Shown here piece by piece: positions 52,058 to 62,399 of a stretch of 64,000 nt of DNA. The stretch's first letter is position 1. Every line of letters begins with the position of its first letter. A program made the position numbers and the translations under genes. The notes under the pieces are model-generated. The model searched no databases and was not told where the DNA came from. It saw nothing but the letters and a program-made list of their open reading frames with translations. This stretch comes from Undaria pinnatifida (Eukaryota > Sar > Phaeophyceae > Laminariales > Alariaceae), in NCBI GenBank assembly GCA_012845835.1, contig JABAKD010000021.1, positions 5,346,477 through 5,410,476 of the forward strand. The letters are read 5' to 3'.

Positions 52058-52300
52058 ATTACCGTCGTCGTATTGACGAGAGAAAACGTAAATCTCGGCC
52101 ATGGTCGTTGTACCCGACACGGTGTAGAGTATCGAACCCCCGACGTCCGTGGCTCCAGTGTCCACGTAACAGCCGTCCAGTTCAGGGGCTGTGTTGGAAG
52201 TAATCGCGAAAGACCCGTCTCCAGAGCAGGTGCTTGTAGCGTTGGCAATAGGCATACCTTCGTTAACGTCGGTGGGTGATGCTGTGAAGGTGCCATAAGC
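52058..52300 (-). CDS. Modular gene: third module, Gly-Cys-Tyr exon
   Basis: Acceptor TAATTTGCCAG and donor GTGAGTCA bound an 81-codon exon, phase 0 at both ends. After a short Thr/Ser linker it encodes CSGDGSFAITSNTAPELDGC and then YVDTG, ILYTVSGTT and EIYVFSR. The paralogous exon at 57014-57342 has GDSFSIESEFFPEAEGCFVD and PVYTISGT at matching places. Likely a beta-rich extracellular domain with one disulphide. Confidence 0.65.
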
Positions 52301-52574
52301 CTGGCAAATTAGGTGCAACATGGGAAATGCTGTTACTTTTAGCTCTTCAAGTCATTTCACCCTCGTTTCGCGGAAAAAAATGTTTGACGTTCAAATGCGG
52401 CACGTAATTTTGTACACGCAGTGCCGCAGTGGGAGGGTGAAAGACTTTGGGATCTCATGAGGGGGAATATTTCGCTGAAATGAACTACCTGCTGATCTAG
52501 TCGTACTACGATTAGTCATGTAAATGAAGAAGCCAAAACGGCGGACTGCAAAACGTTTCAGTGGGTTTTCTCAC

Positions 52575-54478
52575 CGTCGTCGGGGAAGATGTCAATGCAC
52601 GCCCCACGACAAGCCGTTGGGTTGGAGACATAGTTGAAAAACCTCCGCGAGATTCAGTCGGTGAAGATGATGGTACCGCTGTTGCCATTCCCCGGGAAAT
52701 AGGCGTTGTCGCTGGCTGAGTCGGCGATCTCGACGTTGGTGAAAGCGTCTCAGTCGTTTGAGGAATAGACGATACTGGTGGTGAAATGGTTAGCGATGTT
52801 GGCGATGGGACGTTAGGACTTATGGTCGATACTGCTGGCTGAGCCGCAGGCGACGAAGATGAAAGTATGATGGGAGATGTAGTTGATAGTTCCGCCTCGA
52901 CTGAAGACCATGTAGGCGAAGGGGAGACAACATATACAGCCGACACCGGTGGTTGAATTGTAGGTAACACAGGCGGGGATGCCATGGGAGATATGGTTGA
53001 CATTGCTGGCAGAGCTGTAGGTGTTGTAGGTGACGATGCCACAGGTGATATGATTGGTACCGCTGGCCCATCCGCGGGCGATGTAGGCGATGCTACTGGC
53101 TGAGCTCCACGATTCAATGCCAAAGGAGCTATGGTCGATACTGCTGGCTGAGCTGACGGTGATATAGACGATGGTCGCAGTGTGGCTATCTGCCGAGATA
53201 GGGGCGCTGCCGCCGGCCGAGTGGTGGGTGATGTCGGCGATAGTGCCACGGGTGATGTCGGCGATAGTACCACAGGTGATTCAATCGGCAGTCCTTGCCG
53301 AGTTGTAGGGTACAGCACTTGAGGAGAAAGAGTCGTTAGCGTTGATTGAGTTGTGGGCGATGAAGGCGATGGCGTATCAGGCATGGTGGCTACCCTTGCT
53401 GGCGGAGCCATAGGCGACGTGGAGGAAGGCGCCGCCGGAGATACATTTATGGCTGCCGGTTGAGAGTTTGGTGATATTGACGAACGTACCACAGGGGACG
53501 TACTCGACACCTTTGGATGTGTTGAAGGCGATTGTACCACAGGAGATAAAGTCGACACTGCTGGCGGAACTGTAGACGATGTTGGTGAAGGTGCCACAGG
53601 AGAAACACTCAATTCTGCAGTATGAACTGAAGGCGATATGGACGAATGTACCACGGGAGATATAGTCGATGCAGGCAACGGAGCTGACGGCGACAGTGGA
53701 GACAATACCGCTGGAGATAGAGGTGATGCTGCTGGCTGAGCACTAGGTGAGCCCAATGTTGGTTGTAAAGTAAACATTGCCCCGGTTAGAGGCGACCCCG
53801 TTACTTGAGTGATAGGCGATGCTGGCGATGGTACCACAGGCAATGTAGTCGATACCCACGGCTGAGCCGTAGGCGATGCAGATGATGGTGCCAGAGTTGC
53901 GATTGTCCCAGGTGTTGGCGATGTCGTTGGTTGAGCGGTAGGCGGTGTAGTGATAAGAACCGCGGGAGATACAGTCGATTCTCCTGAGTAAGATATAGGC
54001 GATGCAGACGATGGCGTCAGTGTCGCAATCCTCCCACGTGTAGACGACGCCGTTGTCTGACCGGTAGGCGACATGCTCAAAAACTCGACAGGAGATTCAG
54101 TCGATGCTCCTGGCTTGGCTGTAGGCGTTGGAACCGGTGAAAAGGTCACGGGAGTCGTGGTAGATACTGGTGGCTGAGCTGAAGGAGGTGTAGGCGAAAG
54201 TATCACAGGTGATGTCGTCAGTATTTCTGGCCTAGTGTTAGGCGAAGGAACTACAGGAGATATCGTCGGAATTTCTGGGGTAATAGTAGGCGAACGTTCC
54301 CCAGGGGATACCGTCGCCACCGCCGGCTGAGAGGTTGTCGCTGGTACTAGTGTGGATGCCACAGGTGATGATGTCAGTGCTGCTGGCTGGGAGGTAGGCG
54401 ATAGTACCGGTGCAGGCGTCACATAAGACGAAGAGCTGGAGCAGCCACAATCCACGGAAATGGTCCCTTCGGAGTCGC
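52575..54478 (-). CDS. Modular gene: Ser/Thr/Pro (mucin-like) exon
   Basis: The exon begins after the acceptor TTTACCCTCAG and ends before the donor GTGAGAAA (52569-52574); 1904 bp, phase 1 to phase 0. The first 12 residues (CDSEGTISVDCGC with the split Cys) close the preceding module. The remaining ~620 residues are imperfect repeats of about 20-30 residues built from SPTAQPAVSTISPV and VVPSPTSP elements, overwhelmingly Ser, Thr, Pro, Ala and Val, with almost no Cys or charged residues. Such regions are usually heavily O-glycosylated and extended. In the paralogous exon 57014-57342 the same place holds a linker of only about 25 residues, so the repeats expanded here. Periodic repeats make copy-number variation likely. 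Confidence 0.7.
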
Positions 54479-56378
54479 CTGAGGGTAAACGTCACACCAC
54501 CAAACAGGCAAAGGATTCACTGCGTTAACGTAGTACATTTATCTTTATTGAAGAAGCCAACTCAAATCATCAGTTCGCTCCGTTTCTTTTTTTGCTCTCT
54601 GAAAGATAACTCTTTTGCATTGAGTGCTGTCCGTCATTCGTTTAGCAACTGCCATGTGCTTTAGTAAGGCTAAGCGCTCTAGGTCCTAGAGCGGCGTTAA
54701 CTAATTCATGGTACGCTTTTTAATGATAATGGCTACGCGTGAAACATACCAATAGGCTCTCTCGTAAGCGTGTTTAGTACGCGTTGATGCAATTAAGGGT
54801 CATCGGAAGACATTGTTGTCGATGTAGGATGTTATATTTTATCGCTTGCGCATGAATCTTCGATTATGTGTTTGTTGTCTGGTACGTGTCAAAGTACGAT
54901 TATGTGGAGGCGTTCGTTGGTTACATTAGTTTTCTAATTGTATTTGGGCCGCAGCATGGGATGATGTTATTTAGTCGACTTAGAACCTGTGTACCTGGTG
55001 CACCCAAAATCACATCAACTATCCCCACCCACCGTGGACATCGCCGAACCTTGCACACATGTCGGAGAACACATGCGGAGGCATTCTGGCAGAAAAGGGT
55101 TGTCTATATAATCACACTACCGCGCCACGTTTGAGACTTTTTCAAAGCGAACGATGTGTGCTATGATAAACGTATATCAATGGACAAAGGATGGACTAAC
55201 AATTATACAATCCAAATCATCTGCAACAATTTGCAAACATGCCACCCATTTTACTCAAACGGCCCTCTCAAAAAAAAAAACGGCTCCGCAAGAAACTAAA
55301 TCTGATATCTCCCAAGATAATTCGAGAGGTTCGGGAACATTTCTACAGAATTTAGCCTGATGGAGCACGTCCTATCTGGACGACATAGGTGCCCTGGGCC
55401 GGCATGCCGTTTTCTATCTAATAACGGTAGACGGGTACTGTTTTTGGTCTAATCGCTTCAGGCTTCATAGACCCATTACTCCTGTCTAAAACCACCAAAA
55501 GCGACGCCGCTCTTACAGGATATTGCTAGGCATACCTGAAACTATCGTTTGCTACAATTCTCCCATAGGGGCGTGCGAAGGGTGTGGACGATGTACGTGT
55601 CCGGGTTTTCCCTGAACCTGCCTCTGGGTATGCGGATACCGGTAGATCGGCACTACTCCGGGTGCGGATATATAGTGGTACAACACAGAGTATTTAATCA
55701 AAAACCGCTACTACTAACACACTCGGGAGTTGTCGAACTGAAGTGGGTGGAGAAAGCGCCCTCCACCAAAAATGAGACGCAGCTTGTGGGTCAGCAAAAT
55801 GTGTCGTGTTGAGTGTTTTGCATCGTCGTGATGATTGGGTAGTCACGACTGGGTACATGGTATACTGCGGCTTTTGACGCCACTGTCACTGGAGCCCTGT
55901 CCTGTCACCGCGAAAGGCATTGTGGCGATGCGTGGTTTCATCAACATTCACCGGGACAACTACAAGAGCAAACCCATACCCTACAAACATAGAACAAACT
56001 AACTGAAGCATGCCCAAGGTTGGTGCTACAATTCGAGTCCACGCCCTACTCGAATTGCGTATTGGTCTTTCGCGAGCTCACACTGCAGCGATACGATGTC
56101 GACAATGTCTGGTCGGACGGAAGTATACACGGTATCTGTTCTCATAGAATAAACATGTCCATGTCGGGTGATGCTATCTTTTTCACAAGCCAAATGGAAG
56201 GCAGCCCGCAGAACACTAGAGTATAGGTCTATGCTACCATAGACAAAGGCTACGGTGGCGGGAGGGCCCCCATTTGCGCCGTTGCGATAGGCCACTCCAC
56301 CCTGTCGGTCAGTCCATCACCCGTGCACGGACTTCCTCAAATGTTCTTGGCGAACCTGCTCATTACTCTCAGACTCAC
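54479..56378 (-). other. Putative intron or intergenic spacer
   Basis: 1.9 kb between the donor GTGAGTCT (56373-56378) and the acceptor TTTACCCTCAG. I find no further module exon here, but I cannot exclude one. If the chain is several genes, this would hold the 3' end of one and the 5' end of the next; no signal peptide or polyadenylation signal is evident to me. Confidence 0.4.
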
Positions 56379-56496
56379 ATTCCCAAAGCGGAACGTCGGA
56401 AGGGTGGTACAAGGTTGCCTGCGCCAGAGAGATACAATAAATCCTCGTGTCTTCAGTTGAACTGCTGTCGGCAGTGTCCGCTATGACCCAGTGAAT
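56379..56496 (-). CDS. Modular gene: second module, Trp exon
   Basis: Acceptor CGCTTACCGCAG, donor GTGAGTCT, 118 bp, phase 0 to phase 1. It encodes IHWVIADTADSSSTEDTRIY and then C, followed later by YHPSDVPLWE. Landmarks Trp-x-Ile, Tyr-Cys and Pro...Trp coincide with those of 51385-51502 and 58303-58414. This exon is below 60 codons and easy to miss; it was found by searching for the expected module piece. Confidence 0.65.
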
Positions 56497-57013
56497 CTGC
56501 GGTAAGCGGACATGCGGAACGCTATCAGATATATTTTTGGTTACGAAGAACAGGAACGAGGTACCTGATTTTGCTCCAATTCAATGTGAAGGCGGCACGT
56601 TAGGCAGAAAGGGTTCTTACTAAAGGAGTGCGTCAGATCAACAACTGCCAAATGTATTGGCATTTTCACTTCTATGTAAAGTAGCATTCGTGATAGGCCA
56701 AGTGAATGTGCCGTATCAGAGGAGCTTACAATTGTACCTCACCTAAGTTTGAGATTACGTCGAGTGCTCAGGAAACGGACATCAATCGCCTTAAATGGAC
56801 CGCTGCGCATCTCATGCCGTGAAATGACATCGAGAAGTCAGTCAAAAATTCATTACCAGACGACATTGAAAAGTGCGCATATTTCTGCTGCCAGCGGTAC
56901 TGCGTACTTTGAAGGAAAACGTCCATCTCGATGGTCATACGGAACCCACATGGTTCGGGACAGACCCCCCAATGATAAAAAGCTCCAAAATCTCCACATG
57001 CGCGATAACTTAC

Positions 57014-57342
57014 CGAAGAAGGATCATCTTCAGTGAGTTCCAAGGCCAATACCACAACTTGTCCCTGGTCGACCGTTCCTGAGATGGTGTAGACGGGTCT
57101 GTCGTTGCTCACTACTGCAGTGTCTACGAAACATCCCTCTGCTTCAGGAAAAAACTCAGACTCAATCGAAAAAGAGTCTCCTTCGCCACACGTAGGTGCG
57201 GCACTTGGAAAGGGGGCCAGTGTCGTAGGTAATGGGTCGGATGCGACGTATATGGGTGATGGAGATGGGATTTCGCAACCGCAAGTGATGTCCAGCTCGT
57301 CGTCTGCCAATGTGAAAACCGAACCACCACCGTCGAGATCAC
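57014..57342 (-). CDS. Modular gene: end of first module, linker and start of second
   Basis: 329 bp, phase 1 to phase 0, with acceptor ...CAACATAG and a perfect donor GTAAGTTA (57008-57013). It opens with DLDGGGSVFTLADDELDITC (module end, then GC), has a short linker rich in Pro/Ser/Thr, and continues with a Cys, GDSFSIESEFFPEAEGCFVD and PVYTISGTVDQGQVVVLALE. The acceptor is weak in pyrimidines. Just upstream (57345-57410) the minus strand in another frame is strongly hydrophobic (VALASVFALALALSCAV), like a signal peptide, but it has no in-frame ATG and is not in phase with this exon; it may be coincidence or the start of a separate gene. Confidence 0.6.
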
Positions 57343-58302
57343 CTATGTTGTACGGCACACGATAACGCGAGGGCAAGAGCAAACACGCTCGCTAAAGCAA
57401 CTGTTTTGGTACGGTGACAAAGTCGGAATAACAATATGTCCTTAGCTGTTAGTAAAACGGCGGAAGTGTACGTGTTACGCAGCTTGATTTTCACTTATAA
57501 TTATCAATATTGCAACGATAATATGTAGCTCCTCAATCGAGGACGTCCGTAAGCTTCTGCACTCGTGACGCGTTACAAGATCGTGAGAAACAGGTGTTAC
57601 AAACACTGTACAGTGCACTACAGTGTGACATCAGACTGTTTCAATACCGAATTGCGTTGAACCACGGGTGGCGCTGACACATGCGACGGCAGGGGTGCAT
57701 CAAAACACTTTTGAAGGTCCTCACGTAGGACCTGATCTCGGTAGAGAAAAACCGTGCGCGTAACCGTGTGATAAACACATTGGCCGAGGCACTATCGCAA
57801 CGTAAGCAATGTCCCATCGGAAAATTGAGGGTACGAAATGCTTTCTTCTCGAGGTATACAGCGAATGATTAGAGAAACAATAATGATGCTCCAGCGACCT
57901 TCGGTACTTCATCGGTTGAGGAGCACCGTCGGTCATCAGACGTTTAGCCGGCAAGTGCTACCCCCATTGCAATACGTGTTTACCCCAGTGCCGAAGCGAG
58001 GCAGGGGGCTAAAATAACCGTGTTAATTTCTTGTCGTTCAATTTAAGGTTTCTAAATGCGCGTCGTTTGCCTCAAAAGGTCGTCTCATAACCAAAGCCAA
58101 TGGCTTCAGAAGGACGTCGTGCTGGACCACGACTTACAATCTCGCTATTCTGCCAAAATCGACCTACTCAAGACTAACTCCATTGTTGCCGATGCCTTTA
58201 CCCCGTCATCATACGACCTGTGCGAGAGATTTCTGCCAGACAGATTCATTTCCAATCAGACCCGAAGATTTCCGAAGGATGCCCAGAGGCGTAAATACTT
58301 AC
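57343..58302 (-). other. Putative intron between first-module exons
   Basis: 960 bp between donor GTAAGTAT (58297-58302) and the acceptor at 57343. Contains the signal-peptide-like hydrophobic reading mentioned for 57014-57342. Plus-strand frames here are not supported. Confidence 0.4.
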
Positions 58303-58414
58303 AATACCAAGTTGCCTCTGAAGGGTGCACGTCGTCCGCGCTGTCGACCGATACACACACTGTTGTTAACATATCGTCCGTTGAACCTATGGTGACGACG
58401 TACCATCGTGTAGC
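58303..58414 (-). CDS. Modular gene: first module, Trp exon
   Basis: Acceptor CTTGCCTGCTGCAG, donor GTAAGTAT; 112 bp, phase 0 to phase 1. It encodes ATRWYVVTIGSTDDML and VHPSEATWY. It is two residues shorter than its two paralogues, keeps the His/Asn-Pro-x-Asp/Glu-Ala...Trp end and lacks the exact Trp-x-Ile spacing, so it is the most diverged of the three. Confidence 0.6.
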
Positions 58415-58678
58415 CTGCAGCAGGCAAGAGATTTGTGTACAGGCAGCAATGGGTTCGCTAGACGGGTGCAAACACGGCCGAAATAGGCATATAGCCGGTT
58501 GCTTGGTGTCAAACGCAATTAGTCGGATCGAATGGAAATGCATTACAAGCGGTCGGTACTAGGAGAGAGGAAAGTGCGAGCGGTGGACGGCGGGGAAGTG
58601 ACCAACGATCATAATGATCGTGTATGGCGTTTTGAGAATAACCCGGAAACACGACTGAAATTCTGCACATAAGCTTAC

Positions 58679-59053
58679 ATCTGTCGAGGAGGACCTTTCT
58701 CCACGGAAAATGAATGCCGTGTCCAACGTGTATGACACCTCCCCACCGATATCGACCGGAGTCATACAGCCTTCCAAAAGGGAGAACACCGTGGACGTCA
58801 CATAAATCGGCGAAGTGCTGTCAGCGCAATTCGATTCCTGCAGGTCCCGTTTCTGCGAAGTCGAAGGCTGAAACAGGCTGGATAACGACGCAATCTTGTC
58901 TCCTGCCACGTAGTGATCGGTTTCGTCACGCACGGGCCGTTCCACAGCGATGGCGCCGGCAGGGTCGGAGGGTAACTCTCCGATGGTCAACGCCCACGCT
59001 TGAAATTTCTCCGACTTCTCGCGGACGACCTCAATAGCACGATTAGCGGACAC
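58679..59053 (-). CDS. Modular gene: N-terminal domain end and first Gly-Cys exon
   Basis: Acceptor GTTTCTCTTCAG and donor GTAAGCTT; 375 bp, phase 0 at both ends. The first 85 residues (VSANRAIEVVREKSEKFQAW, then ALTIGELPSDP and later DETDHYVAGDKIASLSSLF) resemble the C-terminal half of a von Willebrand factor A-type domain: a helix, a strand ending in a Gly, then an Asp/His-containing strand and final helix. The MIDAS motif would lie upstream and is not visible. The rest carries the first module start (Cys...LLEGCMTPVD...VSYTLDTAF), which is more diverged than the other two. Confidence 0.5.
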
Positions 59054-59108
59054 CTGAAGAGAAACATCCGTCAAAATGAGGCAGCAACAGCGCGAAGAGC
59101 TCTGTCAC

Positions 59109-59237
59109 CTTAGTGGCTTTGGCGCCTTGGAGCAGCATACCCTTTATAGCGTCACGAGTTCCCCGTCTATGCGCAATACACACTTTTAACTTCGAGAACG
59201 TGTGAACCACACGGCATTTGAAGGCGGCACGTGCCAC
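59109..59237 (-). CDS. Modular gene: upstream exon (tentative)
   Basis: A frame with AAFKCRVVHTFSKLKVCIAH and GTRDAIKGMLLQGAKATK joins in phase 0 to the next exon if GTGACAGA (59103-59108) is a donor; the intron would be only 55 bp, much shorter than the others, so the junction is doubtful. The Gly-Thr-Arg...Ala-Ile segment would fit the middle of a von Willebrand A-like domain. The 5' limit shown is nominal. Confidence 0.35.
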
Positions 59238-60115
59238 CCCGCTTATGTCATACCCGGCTACAAATCAAATATTTGACCTGCACACTCGGGAAATTTTCCG
59301 TGAGTGCAGGAGACGGTAGGCATTTCATCAGGTCCCCTAACTTTACACAATTTCGAATACATGACTCGCGAACAAACGTACCTCCACACATACGCATACA
59401 CTGCGATGAATGCGTGCCGGACACGGACACATTAGCACATTACACACATAAGTGATCCGACCAGATTGGTGTGTGGCAGAGGTTGGTACGCTCCTTCACA
59501 CGAGGAATTCAATATCTCACCCGAAATATGACCTCGTAGATCGTTTCTACGCGCAACCCGATCAGCAGTTATTATGTTCTATGCGCTAGTCCTTAAACAA
59601 TATACTCGTACTTCGAAGTATAGATGATATGTCGAAAATACACTGTTCCATACTTGAGGACCATCACCGGTCAGAATCGTTTTTCTCATGGAGTTCCACC
59701 CTCACCGTGGGATGACTCACATGCGTTTATAAGCGGCTGAATCAGACTTTCATCGGTTTGTAGAAAACAGTTGGAAACCCAAGTTTTCTTTCAACTGTCA
59801 CCGGCATCGAGGTACATTGCCGGCGGTGGAATACCGAAACTGCTGACCGGTAGGTACTTGGTCGATCGGCAGGTAATCCCAATCCTTGCACTACATCCAC
59901 GATTCGATAGAGGGGTTACATTTGGGGCATCTTTTTGCAGAGACTCGGAGTCACTCGCACGAGTAGCTATCTGAGTGTTGTACGGCTTCGCGCCATGGGC
60001 CGATGCTAGTTTTTATTATTTTGCGGTGAAAAATAATATTCGTTGAGGTCTGCGTTTGAGTGAGATGCCGAGTCACGCCCACCGGCGGCCTTAACTACCG
60101 GCAGGTTGAAAAAAC
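59238..60115. other. Region upstream of the modular gene, no exon recognised
   Basis: Missing 5' exons of the modular gene should lie here or further right, but I cannot identify them. 59917-60135 is the second copy of the interspersed repeat at 31863-32112. Confidence 0.4.
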
Positions 60116-60135
60116 GAGACTACCCCTCCCCCCCC
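59917..60135 (+). repeat. Interspersed repeat, copy B
   Basis: GGGGCATCTTTTTGCAGAGA, CTCGGAGTCACTCGCACGAG, a later GAGTCACGCCCACCGG and CCGGCAGGTTGAAAAAACG match copy A at 31863-32112 in order. A C run (60127-60155) follows directly. Confidence 0.5.
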
Positions 60136-60159
60136 CCCCCACCCCCCCACCCCCCGTAC

Positions 60160-60880
60160 TACTAAATCATATATTTGGTTAGTGTCAATACAGGAAAATT
60201 GTCCCCGGAACAACGTCTAGTCCTTCTTTCGCAGCCAGGGTTATCTAATGAGCAGCCGACGGAATTCGACATCCCGCCACCATTCCGCGGAAATGTACGG
60301 GAGATAACAATACACAAAGAATAATGCCCTGGTTAGCGACGCTGATTGGTCAACTCAGCCTCGTACCGGTTTTTGACACCAAACATCATATAGCGGCTTT
60401 TCAGCTCGGCTGCAATCTGTTTTCTGACGTCGCCCATACCGCTTGCTGTCAGAACATACACCATGCGCATTAGCTATTACCGAGGCGCTTCACGCGCCGC
60501 AGAATTTGAACTTCCGACCGAATGTCAACCATGGGCGCCACATCATGTAGCATCCATGCAACTGTGCGCTTTTATATTTCGGATCCCATTAGAGCTATCG
60601 TTGCAAGATCCCGTCGGCACACGGCACGAACCGCTGCTCAACCATACATAGCTGGCACAGCCCACGTACAAGCGCATGTATGCACGGCGGGGGAAAGGGT
60701 GGGGAAAGGGGCACAGGGGGAGTGACAGCCCGGCTAAACCGCCGGCGACTCTCTCGGTGAACACACACACCCGATGACGACAACTATGAAGGTGGGTACA
60801 ATCGTACCCAGCGTGCGGAAATATTGCGTGTACAAGGCCGGCGAGAGGATCTTCAGCCTTAAGCCGCACAAACCGCGAGG
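60160..60880. other. Region without a recognisable gene
   Basis: Short overlapping frames on both strands; none has a motif. Confidence 0.4.
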
Positions 60881-61720
60881 CCGGGGGGGTGAGTGAGCGG
60901 CGGGGTCACGAAAGAAACGAGACCAGGGTGTTTGGGTTCGCGACGGGGTCTACCACGAAATAAGTCCAGGGGGATGAGCGCGCAGCAGAGTCGAACACAA
61001 AACGAGGCCGGGGGGGCTGAGTGTGCGCCAGGGCCACTCACGAAACGGGGTCGGGGGTGTGAGTGCGCGGCGCAGCCACATTTCAAACAACGCTCAGGGC
61101 GTGAGTGCGCGGCGAGGTCGAGGACGAGACGAGGCCGGCGGAGATAGGTGCGCAGCGGGGCCCTAGACGAAACAGAAGGGGCAAGTGCGTGGAGGGGTCG
61201 CGCTCGGAACTGCAGTCCATGTCGGCCGGTGTCAACATGGATCGAGGGGGGGGAGCAAGGTCGGGTCGGTGCCAAGCACGGAACAATGGGTGGTGTGTCA
61301 AAGAAACCGCCCACGGAACGGGAAAATGCCGCGGGTGCGCGTGTATGAACCGTGTTCGAACCGAGAGTGCCCACGGACGGCGTAGCCGCGTGGGGAGCGC
61401 TCACGGAGCGCCTTGTGAGGTGCGTCGCGCACCTGACGACGGGGGCGTGAACGAGCGCGCTGGGGGCTGGCGCGAAACAGCAAGGAAGTGCACAACGGGA
61501 CCCCGTTCAAAGCAGGCGATAAAGTGCACGGCGGGACCGGGGGCAGACCGGACGGACTGAGTGAGTAGCGGGGGGCTCGCACGGCACGGGCGGAGAAACG
61601 CGTGGCTGGGCCGTATATGGAACGGGGGGCGTGAATGCACGGCGAGGGCTCGCGCAGAGCTAGAGAGGGGGTGGGCTGAACGCCGTGCACGTTAGCGAGG
61701 AGGTAAGCGTGTGGTGGCAC
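60880..61720 (+). repeat. Degenerate GC-rich minisatellite, ~45-55 bp units
   Basis: Units share GTGAGTGCGCGGCG, a GGTC or GGCC block and ACGAAACGGGG-like strings, clearest from 60890 to 61200 (for example GAGTGCGCGGCGCAGCC and GAGTGCGCGGCGAGGTC), then fading. Because of composition every frame on both strands is open; the long minus-strand frames to 62146 (Pro/Arg/Ser/His-rich) are artefacts. Confidence 0.75.
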
Positions 61721-62095
61721 GGATCGGGGTGAGCGACCTGCGGCGGGACTGTGGCAGGAACGAGGAGCACGGATTAATGGGGCTAGTGCGCGTTGGGGCC
61801 GCGCACGAAAGGACGGAGGGTAAGTACGACGCCGGGCGGAACGAGGGAGGCGATGCGGACGGGCCGTTCTCGGAATGGGCGGTTCATTGAAACATGGGGG
61901 GCGTGCACGGGCAGGGCACATTAAATAGAGGGGGGCGGGGGGGGTGGTTCGGCAGCGTCTGCAGCGAAGCATGCTGCTTACGAATGCACAAGACAAATTG
62001 GGAGTTGGCGGCGTGTGGCGAAGAGGTGGTGAGGCTGACGCTGCAAGGGTGCGGGGGCTGACGAAGAAATTCAAGGGAAACGTGGATTGGTGAAG

Positions 62096-62248
62096 ATGAT
62101 CTCGAAGGAGGGTCTGGTAACGGGGAGGTTGGCGACGCCGTTTCAAATTCGCGAGGTGGACCTACAACCGGATCTTGGTTTGGACGCTTCGTTCGAGACC
62201 GTTGGGCGGCTGTGCCTGGAGATGGTGGTGTACTGGAGGAAAGCGTGA
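62096..62248 (+). CDS. Short unrecognised ORF (50 residues)
   Basis: ATG at 62096 to TGA at 62246-62248, reading GLVTGRLATPFQIREVDLQP and ending LCLEMVVYWRKA. Composition is less biased than the surrounding minisatellite-like frames. A second frame just downstream (62270-62380) has NFGADGHGDKIVCDRYFTAK. They could be pieces of one decayed gene. No family recognised. Confidence 0.2.
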   Translation: MISKEGLVTGRLATPFQIREVDLQPDLGLDASFETVGRLCLEMVVYWRKA

Positions 62249-62399
62249 CGGACTAGCAGTAAGGAAGGCAGGGACAAGAACCGGTTGCTCATCAATTTTG
62301 GAGCGGATGGGCATGGTGACAAAATCGTGTGCGATCGGTATTTCACTGCCAAGGGATGGGGTGCAGAGATGTGTGGCAGGTCCAGGAGGTCGAGTGAGA

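Larger units (their letters stand above)
51385..59237 (-). other. Modular multi-exon gene (candidate secreted/surface glycoprotein)
   Basis: Eight minus-strand segments with good splice signals and compatible phases form a chain of about 1110 codons: 59237-59109, 59053-58679, 58414-58303, 57342-57014, 56496-56379, 54478-52575, 52300-52058 and 51502-51385. A small module recurs three times: Gly-Cys-Tyr/Phe...Tyr-Thr in one exon, Trp-x-Ile/Val...Pro...Trp in the next, Cys-Asp...Cys-Gly-Cys in the next. Each module's second exon ends in phase 1 with T, so joining to GT/GC-GA gives a Cys-Asp junction. Module-like patterns with Tyr, Trp-x-Ile and Pro...Trp landmarks are known to me from extracellular proteins of many eukaryotes, but I give no family name. 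Between the second and third module is a Ser/Thr/Pro region of about 620 residues. The 5' end (signal peptide) and 3' end are not identified. Three tandem paralogous genes is the alternative. Confidence 0.55.

Noticed and set aside
52542-52574. Tiny intron (about 32 bp, GTGAGA to TTTTGCAG) at the end of the Ser/Thr/Pro exon
   Set aside because: Too short for a spliceosomal intron. The alternative acceptor at 52301 gives correct phase and joins to a conserved module exon.
57014-57342. EF-hand or dockerin-like calcium loop (DLDGGG, and DFDGDG at 34.8 kb)
   Set aside because: The resemblance is limited to a short Asp/Gly string. The splice phase and the paralogues show that this piece completes the Cys/Tyr/Trp module, so a separate dockerin is not supported.
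57345-57480. Signal peptide for the modular gene
   Set aside because: A strongly hydrophobic minus-strand reading is present, but it lacks an in-frame ATG and is out of phase with the exon at 57342, so it was not annotated as an exon.
61298-62146. 282-codon minus-strand frame rich in Pro, Arg, Ser and His
   Set aside because: It overlaps a GC-rich minisatellite in which all frames are open; composition is biased, with no motif.
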